A stretch of 64,000 nucleotides of DNA from Aselliscus stoliczkanus (Eukaryota; Chordata; Mammalia; Chiroptera; Hipposideridae): NCBI GenBank assembly GCA_033961575.1, contig CM066741.1, positions 5,715 to 69,714 of the forward strand, given 5' to 3'. The notes beneath the pieces were generated by a model. That model did not search any database. It was given only the letters and a program-made list of their open reading frames with translations, and was not told the DNA's origin. Of this stretch, positions 46,151-57,902 are shown one piece after another; within the stretch, counting starts at the first letter, position 1, and every line of letters begins with the position of its first letter. The translations under genes were made by a program, and so were the position numbers.

Positions 46151-46254
46151 ATTTTTTTTTGAGGGCAGTGTCACTGGCCCTCATTTGTGGGACCTGAACC
46201 GGGGCCGCTGGCTTCCCAGGCCAGCGCTTAACCACCGCGCCACTCGGCCGGCCC
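46151..46254 (-). mobile_element. Short SINE inside L1
   Basis: T-run, GAGGGCAGTG at 46,161 and CACTCGGCCGGCCC at the end. An ATTTATAATTTT-like duplication flanks it. Confidence 0.9.
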
Positions 46255-46490
46255 ATATTTATAATTTTTTGAGAAAGGTTTACACTGTTTTCAGTAGTGG
46301 CTGAGCCATTTTGCATTCCTGCCAACAGTGTGTACGGATTCTAATTTCTCCACATTCCTGCACACACTTGTTATATGACATCTCATTGTGGCTTTAATGT
46401 GATGACTACTGATATTGATCATCTTTCATATGCTTGTTGACCATTCATATGTCTTCTTGGGAAAAATGTCTTTTCAAGTCCTTTTCCCAT

Positions 46491-46855
46491 TGTATTAGTC
46501 AGCTCAGGCTGCCATAATGAAATACCAAAGATTGGATGGCTTAAAACGCAGAAATTTGCTTTCTCACAGCTCTGGAGGCTGGGAATCAGCATGGTCAAGT
46601 TCTCTTCCTGGCTTGTAGGCAGCTTCCATCTCACTGTGTGCTCACATAACGTCTTGTTTGTGTGTGCATGATTCTGCAGAGAGAGGGAGAGAGAGGGAAT
46701 ATCCCTTTTTACGAGGGCACTAATCCCATCATGACAGTCCTAGTCTCATGACCTCATCGAACCCTAATTACCTCCAAAAGGAGGTATCTCCAAATATCAT
46801 CACATTGGGGGTTGGGGTTTCAGTACGAATGGGGGGCATAATTCAGTCCATAGCA
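46491..46855 (-). mobile_element. MLT1-type MaLR solo LTR
   Basis: The reverse complement begins TGCTATGGACTGAATTATGC and ends GACTAATACA, the MLT1 hallmark ends. A 5-bp target duplication CCCAT (46,486-46,490 and 46,856-46,860) confirms the limits. It inserted into the older L1. Confidence 0.92.
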
Positions 46856-47428
46856 CCCATTTTAATGGAGTTATTTGTTATTTTATTATTGAGTTGTACA
46901 AGTTCTTTATGTATTCTGGATATTAGCCATTAGCAGATAGATGTTTTACAAGTATGTTCAATTCCGTATGCTGTCTGTGTGGTTTGTTGATTTTTCCTTT
47001 GCTGCACAGAAATTTGTAAGCTTACTGTAATCCCATTTGTCTGTTTTTGCTTTTGGTGTCATATCCAAGAAGCATTGCCTATTTGAAGCTTTTTCTCTAA
47101 GACTTTTATAGTTTCAGGTCTTACATTTAGGTTTTTAATCCATTTTGAGTTGATTTCTGTATATATGGTGCATGACAAGGGTCCATCTTCATTCTTTTGT
47201 GGGTGGATATTCTGGTTTCCCAGCACCATTTGTTGAAGAGATTATCCTTTCCCCAGTGTGTAGTCCTTGCAGCCTTGATGAAGATCATTTGACCGTATAG
47301 TTAAATACTCAAGAGTTTCTTTCCAGGTTCAGTATTGTGTTCCATTGGTTTATGGGTCTGACTTAATGCCAGTACCATGCTGTTTTCATTTCTGTAGCTT
47401 TGTAATGTTTCAAAATTAGAAAGTGTGA

Positions 47429-48483
47429 TGCGGGGGACCAGCCCCCGCTGACCAGGGCTCAAGAAGGTGGACACGGCGTCGGCGATATGAAAGACAGAAA
47501 ATCTTTATTACAGTAAAGGCAGAAAAAAGAAAGCGGAGACACCGGAAAGAGGTTCTCAGAAGTGTCACACCTTATTGTTAAAGCCTAACTCCTTTTATAG
47601 GGGCTTTTGACCATTATCTTAATTACAAGTTATGTTTCACATGACCATGATGTTTTTCCTTACTCAGAACTTTTACTTTTTTTGTAATTGTATCTTTTTA
47701 GCTACACTGTGACCTGTTCAAGGATTTTACTTATCATCTAAAGAGTGGTTACCATGGCTACCTTACAGGGCATATACTTGAGCTATTGCCAAGAGTTTAG
47801 GCAAGAAACTATTTCTATGTGATTATAATACTTAGTAGCAAAAGGAGTTTCAAACTTTTCCTATCTTACAAAGAGCTGCATGTTGTTGTAATAGAGGGTA
47901 ACATCTGTTTCTCAGTCAAAGCTTCAGTATCTGTTGCTAGCAATGTGCAGAACAAAGAGTTAAAACAAGGCTGTTAATTAAAATAACTTATGGTCAGTAA
48001 GTAGCCTCTTATCAGAACTTTCATGGCCGAGAGACCTTGGTCTCCTGGTCTCCAAGGAAACCTTTCACAGCTACACAGGCAAGGACAAACGATAGCACCA
48101 GTTTCTCACAGAGGCTGTCTGTTTCTCACAGACTGGCATTTTTAGGCCTATGTGGCCAAAGGCCTATGCCTCAGTTTCCAAAGGGGCTTGAGTCCCCAAT
48201 ATCTCAGTTCAGGGGTTCCCCACGGAACTACCGCCTGGCTTAGGTTGTCTCCCCTCGTTTAGGAGATCTTAGCCGTCTTTGGCTGCGTAGTTAGCTCATT
48301 GGGGTATACAGGAACTTGCCATAAATGCAGTGAGTATATTGTCTCCTATAGGAGGAAAGACACATGGGTTCTTAGAGGCAGGAGATATTACATGACCAAC
48401 CCATAAGGCAGCACCCCTAATATCCAGTGCTGAGCAGGGCAATGTGGCCTTGTCAGACACTGGGGGGCTGTTGGCTTACCACA
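47429..48483 (-). mobile_element. Solo LTR, endogenous retrovirus, copy 2
   Basis: The LTR runs from TG at 47,429 to CA at 48,483 with a 6-bp duplication GTGTGA (47,423-47,428 and 48,484-48,489). It is the same family as 14,547-15,701. The surrounding L1 resumes directly after it. Confidence 0.9.
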
Positions 48484-48624
48484 GTGTGAGATCTCCAGCC
48501 TTGCTCTTCTTTCTCAAGATTATGTTTGCTTTACAGTGTTCTTTGAGATTCCATATTAAATTGAAGATGGCCTTTTCTAGTTCTGAAAAAAAAAATGCCA
48601 TTGGGATTTTGATAGGGATTATAT

Positions 48625-49178
48625 TAGTGGATGAAAAAGGGGTTCTACGGAAAGTCCCCTCACAGGGTGATCTGATCATAAATTCCTAACAGGGCAAGGG
48701 CAGGTTATGGTGAGTAGTCACATCCCAGGCCTATAACATTTTTAGTAAAAGATTTATTCTTGCCTTAAGCAAGCCCTGTCCATTGTTTCTATACGTCTAG
48801 GTTAACACATCTCTGAAATGCCTCCTTTTAGACCCCTCTGAAGCTTAGCCCTCAAAGAGTGCATAACCTTGTTACCTATATCCTGTAATCCACGCCCCAT
48901 GTTGCTTTCTCCAACCTTCATGTCATCTTCCTTACATTCCCCCCTTAATTCCAAATGCATAAACCTATATCCTGTAATCCACGCCCCATGTTGCTTTCTC
49001 CAACCTTCATGTCATCTTCCTTACATTCCCCGCTTAATTCCAAATGCATAAAAGAAGCTGCAAACTGTTATTCTCAAAACTATTTTTCTCAGTCTGTTGA
49101 GCCCTTGCTTCCAGGCATATACTGTCTGGCTCAAATAAATTTTGATAACGATTCTATACTTTTTGGACATTTTGCTTA
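48625..49178 (+). mobile_element. Probable LTR insertion with internal 90-bp tandem duplication
   Basis: L1 sequence stops near 48,625 (GGGATTATAT) and resumes near 49,178 (TTGAATCTTTAAGTTG). The insert contains two copies of CCTATATCCTGTAATCCACG and following sequence (48,876 and 48,964; unit about 88 bp), and an AATAAA at about 49,135 on the plus strand. LTR assignment is tentative. Confidence 0.55.
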
Positions 49179-49429
49179 CATACGTTGAATCTTTAAGTTG
49201 TTTTAGGTAGTATGCACATCTGATTTTTGAGTGTTGGTTTTCTATCCTGGAACTTTGATGAATTGCTTTATTAGCTCTCACAGGGCTTTTTGTGGAATCT
49301 TTAGGAATTTCTACACATAGGATCCTGTCATCTGCAAACAAACATAATTGTACTTCTTGCTCTCCAAATTAGATGCCTTTTTGTTTCCTTTTAATCTAAT
49401 GCTCTGGCTAGGACTTCCAGTACTATGTG

Positions 49430-49838
49430 TGTTACATAAAATTTCCTGGGGACGAGAGACCAAAGAAAGAAGCTGACAACTCCATCATTACATCAAGAGT
49501 TTATTAAGGGAACTTACACACAAGGCGTTTTGGTAGGCAGTGAGACACCATGAATGCCCTCTGTGAAGCGTGGCAGGGGCAAAGGGGTTACACAGAACAG
49601 GGAAAGATGGGTGGGAGTATGGAGTCTGACCATACCAGACAAGAGGGACTCCATTACATGCTAGCTGGGGGAGGGGCAGTGGCCGGTCCAGGAACCACCA
49701 TGAGCCAGCATAGTGGAGGGGTCGATGAGGGAGTCTCTGGGGACTCTGGGGAAGCAATCTCTCTTCTGGCCTGCATCTAGCTGGATCCAGCGTGAGGGTC
49801 CAACATCAGTCATCTCATGGTACAGTCTCTCCTCCACA
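49430..49838 (-). mobile_element. LTR-like insertion in L1
   Basis: L1 is interrupted between TACTATGTG and GTGTTGAGTAGAAG. The reverse complement carries TTAATAAACTC (poly-A signal) near 49,500. Ends fit TG..CA with a short GTG/GTGT duplication. Confidence 0.65.
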
Positions 49839-50263
49839 GTGTTGAGTAGAAGAGGCAGGAGTGGGCATCCTTGCCTTGTTCTTGATCTTAGAGGAAAAGC
49901 TTTCAGATTTTCACTGTTAGAGGTGGACTTTTCATACATGACCTTTATTTTGAGGTAATTTCCTTCTGTTCCTAGTTTGTGGAGTATTTTTGTCGTGAAA
50001 GGCCAATTTATTTTTTAAATAACTATGACAGATACCTTATGAACATAGGATGAAACATAGATGACACTTTGTCTATTTTTAAACGTTTTAAGAAAACTAG
50101 TTGATGCCCTCTATAGAAGCATAGGCCTTAATGATACCTCAGAAACCATTTCCAGTGATTTGTCTCTGTCACTCTCTGATTCAGAATTCTGTGTCCCTAA
50201 TAAGAATCTCCAGATTTTAGAAACATTTACCAACCAAAACACTGCTTTCTCATCACCTTTCAG

Positions 50264-50313
50264 TCAAACCTTCTCGGGTGGCCTTCAGAGTGGAACAGAA
50301 TAAACACCAGAAG
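50264..50313 (+). CDS. PRDM9: PRDM9 coding exon 4
   Basis: A 50-nt exon encoding VKPSRVAFRVEQNKHQK, clearly homologous to the human VKPPWMALRVEQRKHQK. Acceptor CACCTTTCAG, donor AAG|GTGAGTA. It is preceded by a 5.25-kb intron filled with nested transposons. Confidence 0.92.
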
Positions 50314-50802
50314 GTGAGTATTTCCCAAATCCTGTTGACAAGAAAACCTTCCTCTAATGCAGGTAAGAGTAGGCACTGTTGAGTATTCTAGGCACTGCTG
50401 CCTCACCATTTTTAGATGAGGAAACTGAGGTTTCAGAGGTACAGAAACATCTGATTATATGTCTGAGATCACATTGTCCGGTGGTGCAATGTATTCCAAA
50501 ACTCCTTCTCTAAACTACTTACAAACTCATTAGAATGTTCATCAATTTAAAAAGTTTACACTGTCTCATACATGGTTACATCATTCATCTGACTGATGAG
50601 CTCAACCTCAGCTCTCTCTGCCATGCTACACTGAAAGCTCCCCTGACTCAGGGAAGCTTTCTCGTGTGCAGGCAATTTGTGCAGTGGGCGGTCCCAGTTG
50701 AGGGAGGATAGAAGACCCAGCCTCAGAGCCTCCTTCTCTATAAAGGAAACACATCAGCCTCAGGGCTGATGACTGAGAAGCAACAGATAATACAATGACT
50801 TC

Positions 50803-50893
50803 AGGACTTCATGTCAGTCACTCACTATTCCACAGACACTCATCCCTCTGTAAGGACTTCGTATCGGTCACTCACTATTCCAGACACTCATCC
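50803..50893. repeat. Two-copy direct repeat in PRDM9 intron
   Basis: GGACTTCATGTCAGTCACTC and GGACTTCGTATCGGTCACTC start two about 47-bp copies, each ending CACTCATCC. Confidence 0.8.
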
Positions 50894-51309
50894 TTAGCAG
50901 CTGATTTCAAATGCTCATTCCTGTAGGAGGAAGTAACAGCTTCTTTTTCTGAGATTAATCATGTGGTTTGGAATTGTTTGGAACCTCCCTCTGCATTGTG
51001 AGCTCTTTGAAAAACTGGTCCATGCCTGATTCTTCTCAGAAGTCCCAGGCAAGCTCAGGGCCCCTGAGGGCCCTCTGAATGTTTTCTGAATGAGTGATTT
51101 CACATTTGCAAATTAAACTAGAAGTAAGAGGGTCAATGAATGCTGAAGATAATATCTGTGAGTTAGATTTCAAATATGGAGACGGCAGAAGGGGTAAATT
51201 GACAGCAGTACTGTAATAGCACATGCATATTGTGTTAAATGGCTCACAAAACACTTTGGTGAACATTGTTACATGTATGGCTGCTAGCACATTAAGAATG
51301 ACCATGTTC

Positions 51310-51463
51310 GGGCCGGCCGAGTGGCTCAGTTGGTTAAGAGCTCGCTCAAGAGTGCGAGCTGAGCTCTGAGCAACGGCCGTTCAATGCCCAGCCCAAGTTG
51401 AGCTGCCATTGAGCTGCCAACAGGTGGCAGGATGGCTCAGCTAGAAAAAAAAAACAAAGATTG
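51310..51463 (+). mobile_element. Type-2 SINE in PRDM9 intron
   Basis: GGGCCGGCCGAGTGGCTCAG through GGCAGGATGGCTCAGCTAG and an A-tail; GACCATGTT flanks both sides. Confidence 0.93.
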
Positions 51464-51888
51464 ACCATGTTATAAATCAGGAAACTAAAGAGAACACTAG
51501 TGCGTAGTACAGCCTTATTCGAACAGAATTGATAGGAACCAACTAATCGAAATTCAAATATTCTTTCCAAGATAGAGTAATTTGCAACTTTTAGCATCAT
51601 TTTCTTTATTATCTGAATATGTTTCTCCCAACCATTTCTTTGTTCTAATCCCAATCTCCCTCACTCTTACAAAGAAAGTTGGAAGGCAAAAGCTTTCAGG
51701 CATGGGTTCTAGTCTTAGACTCACTACCCACACAGGCCCTTTCTGTTCCCTCTAATATTCACACTCCCCAGGAACTTCTAGGGGTGGTTGAAGTATTAAT
51801 TAAAGTCATGCCTGTGAAAACACACCACAAGCCCTAAAGCATTAAAGAGATGCATGTTCTCTCTTAATATGTGGCTCTCACATTGAAG

Positions 51889-52045
51889 GCAACACACAGG
51901 GCACCATCAAGGAACGAACCTAGTTTGAAGGAATTGTCAGGAACAGCAAATTTGCCAAAGGAAAGTGGCTCAGAGCAGGCCCAGAAACCAGCGTCTCCTC
52001 CTGGAGAAGCAAGTACCTCTGGACAGCATTCTAGACGAAAATTGG
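51889..52045 (+). CDS. PRDM9: PRDM9 coding exon 5
   Basis: A 157-nt exon encoding the linker with [31 protein letters not shown] and SGQHSRRKL. The acceptor is weaker (CACATTGAAG); the donor TTGG|GTAAGAG is good. Frame agrees with both neighbours. Confidence 0.92.
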
Positions 52046-52678
52046 GTAAGAGAAAATAATTTGGGGATTTTCGTTTCTCTGGAAAGCTTGGTAAGCACGG
52101 CTGAGGTATGTGGGGTAGACTTTGGTAAAGCCTGGGTTTAAGCTGGACTAAGCTGAGACCTGAGGTTAGCCCTGGGGCAGTGGGCAAATCTTATACATTC
52201 TCTGGGCTCCTGAATGCTAATCTGTAAAGTGAAGATAAGGATACCTAGCTCATATATTGTTTGCAAGCATCAAATTACATTTAAAAGAATGGACACATCC
52301 AAGTTGTTGAATAAATCCATCTGTGATAATAGGGACCATACTTTCTTGGTGTTGTATACCCAGGTCTTGGCTCAATACGTAACACATAATGTGCCCTCAA
52401 CAAATATTTTCTGAATGAGTAGATATGTGAATGAACCATTTTGTAAATTGAAAGTCTGGGAAGTTAAACCTGACAAAGGGAAGAGCTAGAAACTAAAATT
52501 GAACCAGCCACCTATAGTCAGTATGGAGTCTGAGTCTCTCTGAACCAACAGTTAAGGAAGGAAAAACAGAGTACTCGGAATGACAGGTGACAATTTAATA
52601 GCAGATTTCATGTTTTCTGGCAAAACAGGGACTAGCACCCCAGAGCCCACCTCGCTCACCTACTCTTCTCCCACGTAG

Positions 52679-52780
52679 GACTCAGGAGAAAGGAGACTGA
52701 AGTGAAGGTGTACAGCCTGCGGGAAAGAAGGGGCCGCACGTACCAAGAGGTCAGCGAGCCCCAGGATGATGACTACCTGT
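52679..52780 (+). CDS. PRDM9: PRDM9 coding exon 6 (SSXRD motif)
   Basis: A 102-nt exon encoding the SSX repression domain region: [17 protein letters not shown], then [11 protein letters not shown]. It lies between CCCACGTAG and GTAAGTGA. The domain is found only in SSX and PRDM9/7 proteins. Confidence 0.94.
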
Positions 52781-52983
52781 GTAAGTGACTCTCACAAACA
52801 AGGCTGTTACATCTCGGTACAATAGTTTCGGATGGTCATGTGGTCCCCAAGTCATTCCTTCCTCTCGTGGCCTGGAGTACAGCATTGAGGCTCAGGGGTG
52901 TGAGTGCCCAGGCTGTCTCTAAGCTCTCTACGTCCAGGAACACGCACCACACCTTCCCTAACTCCTGTTGCTCTCACCTCCAG

Positions 52984-53255
52984 ATTGCGAGAAGTGTCAG
53001 GACTTCTTCATTGACAGCTGTGCTACTCATGGGCACCCTACATATGTAAAGGACAGTGTGGTGGACAAGGGGGACCCCAACTACGCAGCCCTCACTCTGC
53101 CCCCTGGGCTGAGAATCACACAGTCGGGCATCCCTGAGGCCGGGCTCAGAGTGTGGAACGAGGCGTCCGATTTGCCGCTGGGTCTGAACTTTGGCCCTTA
53201 CGAGGGCCATATCACAGAAGAGGAAGAGGCGGCCAACAGCGGATACTCCTGGCTG
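52984..53255 (+). CDS. PRDM9: PRDM9 coding exon 7 (zinc knuckle and start of PR/SET)
   Basis: A 272-nt exon beginning [15 protein letters not shown], the C-x2-C..C..H zinc knuckle before the PR domain, then [30 protein letters not shown] and [12 protein letters not shown]. All are close to the family. The next exon starts with ITKGRN. Confidence 0.96.
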
Positions 53256-53632
53256 GTGAGAAGCAGCTACCTATCCCCTGTCCCCTGTGAGTTGGAGGCC
53301 CCACCTACATGCTGGAGCGTGCATGGGGACAATATGGTTAGCTCTGTGTGCTGAGTGCGCTTTGTGTGAACATGGCGCCCCTGTTTGAAGACCGGAGGGT
53401 GAGTGAGAGCAAAGTGGTGCAGACACAGCAAAGGGCCTCCTCTGTGCGGGGCTCCTGCTCAGTGGACAGATAGACTCAGGCGTGTAGATGGTGAGCGAGA
53501 GGCACGTCATGTGGTCACAGCTGGGAGTAGGATCTATGCAGGCTGAAAGCGCCCGCCTGACAGTAGAGTAGGACAGTTCTTCTGTTACCTCCCCACCAAA
53601 ACAAAGTCTTAACTTCTTTTCTTGAACCTCAG

Positions 53633-53700
53633 ATCACCAAAGGGAGAAACCGCTATGAATATGTGGATGGAAAGGACGAATCCCAATCCAACTGGATGAG
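53633..53700 (+). CDS. PRDM9: PRDM9 coding exon 8 (PR/SET)
   Basis: A 68-nt exon encoding [18 protein letters not shown] and SNWMR, the middle of PR/SET. Acceptor GAACCTCAG, donor ATGAG|GTAAGG. Confidence 0.95.
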
Positions 53701-54524
53701 GTAAGGCCGGTCTGTCTCTGGGTTCCAGACAGGACACCATCGACCACAAGTCCCTAGTCCGCCCCTTCTCCTCAGGCCTCCCTCAATGGTCCCCCTCAAA
53801 CCCCTGTTCCTTTTTTTTTCTCCACACAGTGCTCTTTCATACCAAGAGACATTAGGAAAAAAAGAGATAAAATATAGCACAGGCCCTCAAAATGTGCACC
53901 TCTAGGCTAGACAAACTTTGGGCCCTGAAAAAACCCTTGAGGAGCCTAGAGTCCCTGGGGAACTGGATTCACACTTTAATTTACTTAATGAACACTTATT
54001 TTAAAAAGGCGAAAGATTTCTGTGATTTGAAGAGAAACCAGAGTATGACGCACACTTATTTAGACAGTGGGATTCGTTACTTGCACAGATCACACAATCT
54101 TGGTTCTCATAGCTGACTTACTGCAGCCAGACATGAAACAATTGATTTTAGAAACATTTAGATATAATTTTTCTATTTCTGAGAAGTTCACAGGGCCAGG
54201 ATAGCCTGAAACAATGGACCTTTCTTTGACCTGTGAGGAAGCAAAGCACCTTAGCCCCGGTTCTAAGCAGACCTGGGTCCTGAAGCCTGCAGAGCACGAA
54301 CGAGTCACAGAATGGCCATGGGCCCCTTGGCCTCACGACCCAGCCCCTTTCCTAGAGGGGCTCTCTTTCATCCGGGGGCACAGAATGTGAATGAGCTTTA
54401 TTGTCCTGTCTTCCTGTGCTGTGACAGAGACCCCCAAGGGCAGGGGAAGCTTTCTAGGCAGCGCCTGGCCGCAGGAGTCCACAGGACATTGTGAGAGGGG
54501 CTTAGATAAGAACAGAAGGTCCCC

Positions 54525-54699
54525 GGGCCGGCCGAGTGGCTCAGTTGGTTAAGAGCTTGCTCAAGAGTGCGAGCTGAGCTCTGAGCAACAGCTGTTCGAG
54601 GCCAGCCCAAGCTGAGTTGCTGTTGAGCTGCCAACAGGTGGCAGGATGGCTCAGCTTAAAAAAAAAAAAAGAAAAGAAAAGAAAAAAAATAAATAAAAA
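54525..54699 (+). mobile_element. Type-2 SINE in PRDM9 intron before exon 9
   Basis: A full-length element with an A-rich tail; AACAGAAGGTCCCC flanks both sides. It lies about 140 bp before the exon 9 acceptor, leaving the splice site intact. Confidence 0.93.
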
Positions 54700-54842
54700 C
54701 AGAAGGTCCCCCAGGAGTGCAGGGCGCAGTGGCAATGTCAGAGCCTGACGGCTTTCAGCATCAGGGAGCGGGGTGTGGATCCCACACATACCGGGAACTT
54801 ATCGTCTGTGGTTTTCCTTCCTTTTGCCTGTCTCAATCCCAG

Positions 54843-55036
54843 GTATGTGAACTGTGCCCGGGATGATGAAGAGCAGAACCTGGTGGCCTATCAGTATCAC
54901 GGGCAGGTTTTCTACCGAACCTGCCAGGTCGTCAGGCCGGGCTGTGAGCTGCTGCTCTGGTATGGAGAAGAGTACGGCCAGGAGCTGGGCATCAAGTGGG
55001 ACAGCATGTGGAAGCGAGAGCTCGGGGCAGGGACAG
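54843..55036 (+). CDS. PRDM9: PRDM9 coding exon 9 (PR/SET catalytic end)
   Basis: A 194-nt exon encoding [36 protein letters not shown] and [14 protein letters not shown]. The substrate- and AdoMet-pocket residues, including the tyrosines of WYGEEYG needed for methyl transfer, are present, so the enzyme domain looks catalytically competent. Acceptor TCAATCCCAG, donor GACAG|GTGGGC. Confidence 0.96.
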
Positions 55037-55172
55037 GTGGGCAGCTCGGCTCTTCTTCCAAATGGAAAGAAAAGAAAGGGTTCCTGGAAATGCCCGTGGC
55101 CTAACTCGTAGGGTATAATCTGGCCTAAAGTCAGTAGAATTTCAAATCAGATGCTTCAGAAATGAAGGATTC

Positions 55173-55243
55173 GGTTCAGTCCCACATATGAGGGCCAGTG
55201 ACACTGCCTTCAAAAAAAAAAAAAAAAAAAAAAAAAAAGAAAG
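55173..55243 (+). mobile_element. 5'-truncated short SINE
   Basis: Only GGTTCAGTCCCACATATGAG through CACTGCCTTC and a long A-run remain. AAATGAAGGATTC flanks both sides, so the copy was truncated at insertion. Confidence 0.92.
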
Positions 55244-56978
55244 AAATGAAGGATTCATTTCATACACCTTTCAGTCTTAGGAACAATTTTGATATTTTAA
55301 AATTGTTTTCTGATGTTTTTATCCCCCCGTGGGATTTCAGATTGAAACCCATTCACAGTCAATGGGACCTGGACCCTCTGTCTTGTCCAATCTGGGTCCC
55401 ACTTCCCGACAGAGACGCAGGCCCATAGGGGTCCTAAGTCAAATGCCTTTTCGAGTGGGAAACCCAGATTCAGGGCTCTGCAGATGCTCCCTTTAACCAC
55501 GACTCTATCCTCCCGCCCACGTTTGTGGGTCCCCAGGCTGGGTGTCTCCTAACTTCACAGATCCCTTCCCCGCTAGGGACTGATTGTCACTAAGGACAAT
55601 TCCACCTAGGTCATCAAGAGTGTTCTTAGCGCTCAACAGGCTAAAATAGCTGCCAACACTGTGTCACAGTGATACGCTTGTTAAAAGACTAAATTCAGAG
55701 GAGTAGATTTGAGGTTCTAATTGACTTTATTCATGAGTCAGCAGAAAACCATGAGCAAATGTAGCTATTACCAGGGCACCCCAAAGGGTTGTACAAAATG
55801 GACGGTTTTTAGATGAAGAAGGGTGGGCAAGGGAGCTATTAACAAAAGAAAGGATTATGTGGGAGTGGGACATCTTTGGGGGGAAGAGTTTCTATCGGGT
55901 AGATTGCCTCTTCTTTCTACAGGGGTGGGATGGAGAGGGTCCACTGATAACCTTTTCTGGTACTGACCAGAAAACTCCGGAATGGTTGATGAAGACGGTG
56001 TCTGGGAGAGGTTGAGACTGCAGTTAGATCAGGTGTTAAAATTAGGTTTGGTTTCATGGACTTTTAGCACGAGTGACGCCATTTAGGGCCTCTGGTTTTT
56101 CTCTTTAATGTGACTTAGAAGAGAAGGCTATGGGGAAAGGTCACTGAGGTGCCATCTATATAAGGACTGAGACTGCCTCTGATGCTTCTTCAAAGTCCCT
56201 AGTCTGGGCAGTGTGTAGAAAAGACCCTTGATAGGGGCTTTCTGGATTTCTGAAGATGTACTGCATAAAAAATGGAATGACTAAATAGACTGTAAAGCAA
56301 CACTTTGTGGGAGACAGACATTGCCTCGTCAACACACTGAGAATGACCCTTGGGGCCTGTCTCAGCAGCACACAGAGCATACGGCCTAAGCAGCCTGGTC
56401 AACACCTGCCCTGACCGGAACTTTCTCTTTCAGCAGGACCAAAGCCAGAGATCCATCCCTGTTCCTCCTGCTCCCTGGCCTTCTCCAGTCAGAAATTCCT
56501 CAGCCAGCATGTGGGCCACAGTCACCCCTCTCAGGTCCTCCCAGGAACATCAGCAGGAAAACGCCTCCAATTGGAGGAATCCTGCCCTGAGAATCTGAGT
56601 CAGCAGCAGCAAGGGACTGATCCACACAGCTGGAATGACACAGCTGAAGCTCAAGAGATCAACGAAAGGTGGAAACCTTTGCCTAAAGGCATCAGGCAGA
56701 GGAGGATCTCAAGGGCCTTTTCTGAACCACCCAACAGGCAAATGGGGAGCTGTAGGGAGCGTGAGAGAATGATGGAGGGAGAGCCCAGTAAAGGTCAGAA
56801 AGTGGATCCAGAGGACACAGGCAAATTACCTGTAGGAGCAGAAATGTCAAGAGCTGTGGGAGTCAAGCAAGGCTTTGGCAATGGGTCACATCTCATTCAG
56901 CACCAGGGGACACACTCAGGGGGGAAGCCCTATGTTTGCGGGGAGTGTGGGCAAGGCTTCAATCAAAAGTCACATCTC

Positions 56979-57140
56979 AGGCCAGCCGAGTGGCTCAGTT
57001 GGTTAAGAGCTCGCTCAAGAGTGCGACCTGAGCTCTGAGCAACAGCTGTTCGAGGCCAGCCCGAACTGAGTTGCCGTTGAGCTGCCAACAGGTGGCAGGA
57101 TGGCTCAGCTAAAAAAAAAAAAAAAAAAAAAAATACTAAA
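56979..57140 (+). mobile_element. Type-2 SINE inside zinc finger 1
   Basis: Insertion follows AAAAGTCACATCTC in the finger, and AAAATTCACATCTC recurs after the A-tail (57,139-57,152). Read in the PRDM9 frame it adds about 20 residues and a TGA (ends about 57,038), truncating the protein. Confidence 0.95.
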
Positions 57141-57902
57141 AATTCACATCTCCTCACACACCAGAGGACACACTCAGGGGAGAAGCCCTATGTTTGCAGG
57201 GAGAGTGGGCAAGGCTTCAATCGAAAGTCACATCTCGTAACACACCAGAGGACACACTCAGGAGAGAAGCCCTATGTTTGCGGGGAGTGTGGGCAAGGCT
57301 TCAATCAAAAGTCACATCTCATCACACACCAGAGGACACACTCAGGGGAAAAGCCCTATGTTTGCGGGGAGTGTAGGCGAGGCTTCAACAAAAAGTCACA
57401 TCTCGTCACACACCAGAGGACACACTCAGGGGAGAAGCCCTGTTTGCGGGGAGTGTGGACGAGGCTTCAGGGTAAAGTCAAGTCTCCTCGCACACCAGAG
57501 GACACACTCAGGGGAGAAGCCCTATGTTTGTGGGAGTGTGGGCAAGGCTTCAATAAAAAGTCAAATCTCTTCAGACACCAGAGGACACACTCAGGGGAGA
57601 AGCCCTATGTTTGCGGGGAGTGTGGGCAAGGCTTCAATCAAAAGTCAAATCTCGTCACACACCAGAGGACACACTCAGGGGGGAAGACCTATGTTTGCGG
57701 GGAGTGTGGGCAAGGCTTCAATCAAAAGTCACATCTCGTCACACACCAGAGGACACACTCGGGAGAAGCCCTATGTTTGCGGGCAGTGTGGACGAGGCTT
57801 CAGGGTAAAGTCAAGTCTCCTCGCACACCGGAGGACACACTCAGGGGAGAAGCCCTATGTTTGCGGGAGTGTGGGCAAGGCTTCAATAAAAAGTCAAATC
57901 TC

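Larger units (their letters stand above)
45690..50030 (-). mobile_element. L1 (old) in PRDM9 intron 3, split by later insertions
   Basis: Antisense L1 ORF2 and 3' sequence: ACAATATTCCATGGTATGTG, TATTGTGAATAATGCTGCAG, then TCTCAAGATTATGTTTGC after the solo LTR, and GGGCATCCTTGCCTTGTTCT near 49,870. It is interrupted at 46,151 (SINE), 46,491 (MLT1), 47,429 (ERV LTR), about 48,625 (LTR-like) and 49,430 (LTR). It is inactive. Confidence 0.88.

Noticed and set aside
49550..49958. Retroviral or L1 protein-coding frames in PRDM9 intron
   Set aside because: Only short, broken frames in LTR and antisense L1 remnants; no intact gene.
56431..56436. NAGNAG tandem acceptor (CAGCAG) at the last PRDM9 exon as a regulatory oddity
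   Set aside because: Either choice keeps frame and differs by one residue; common and not notable.
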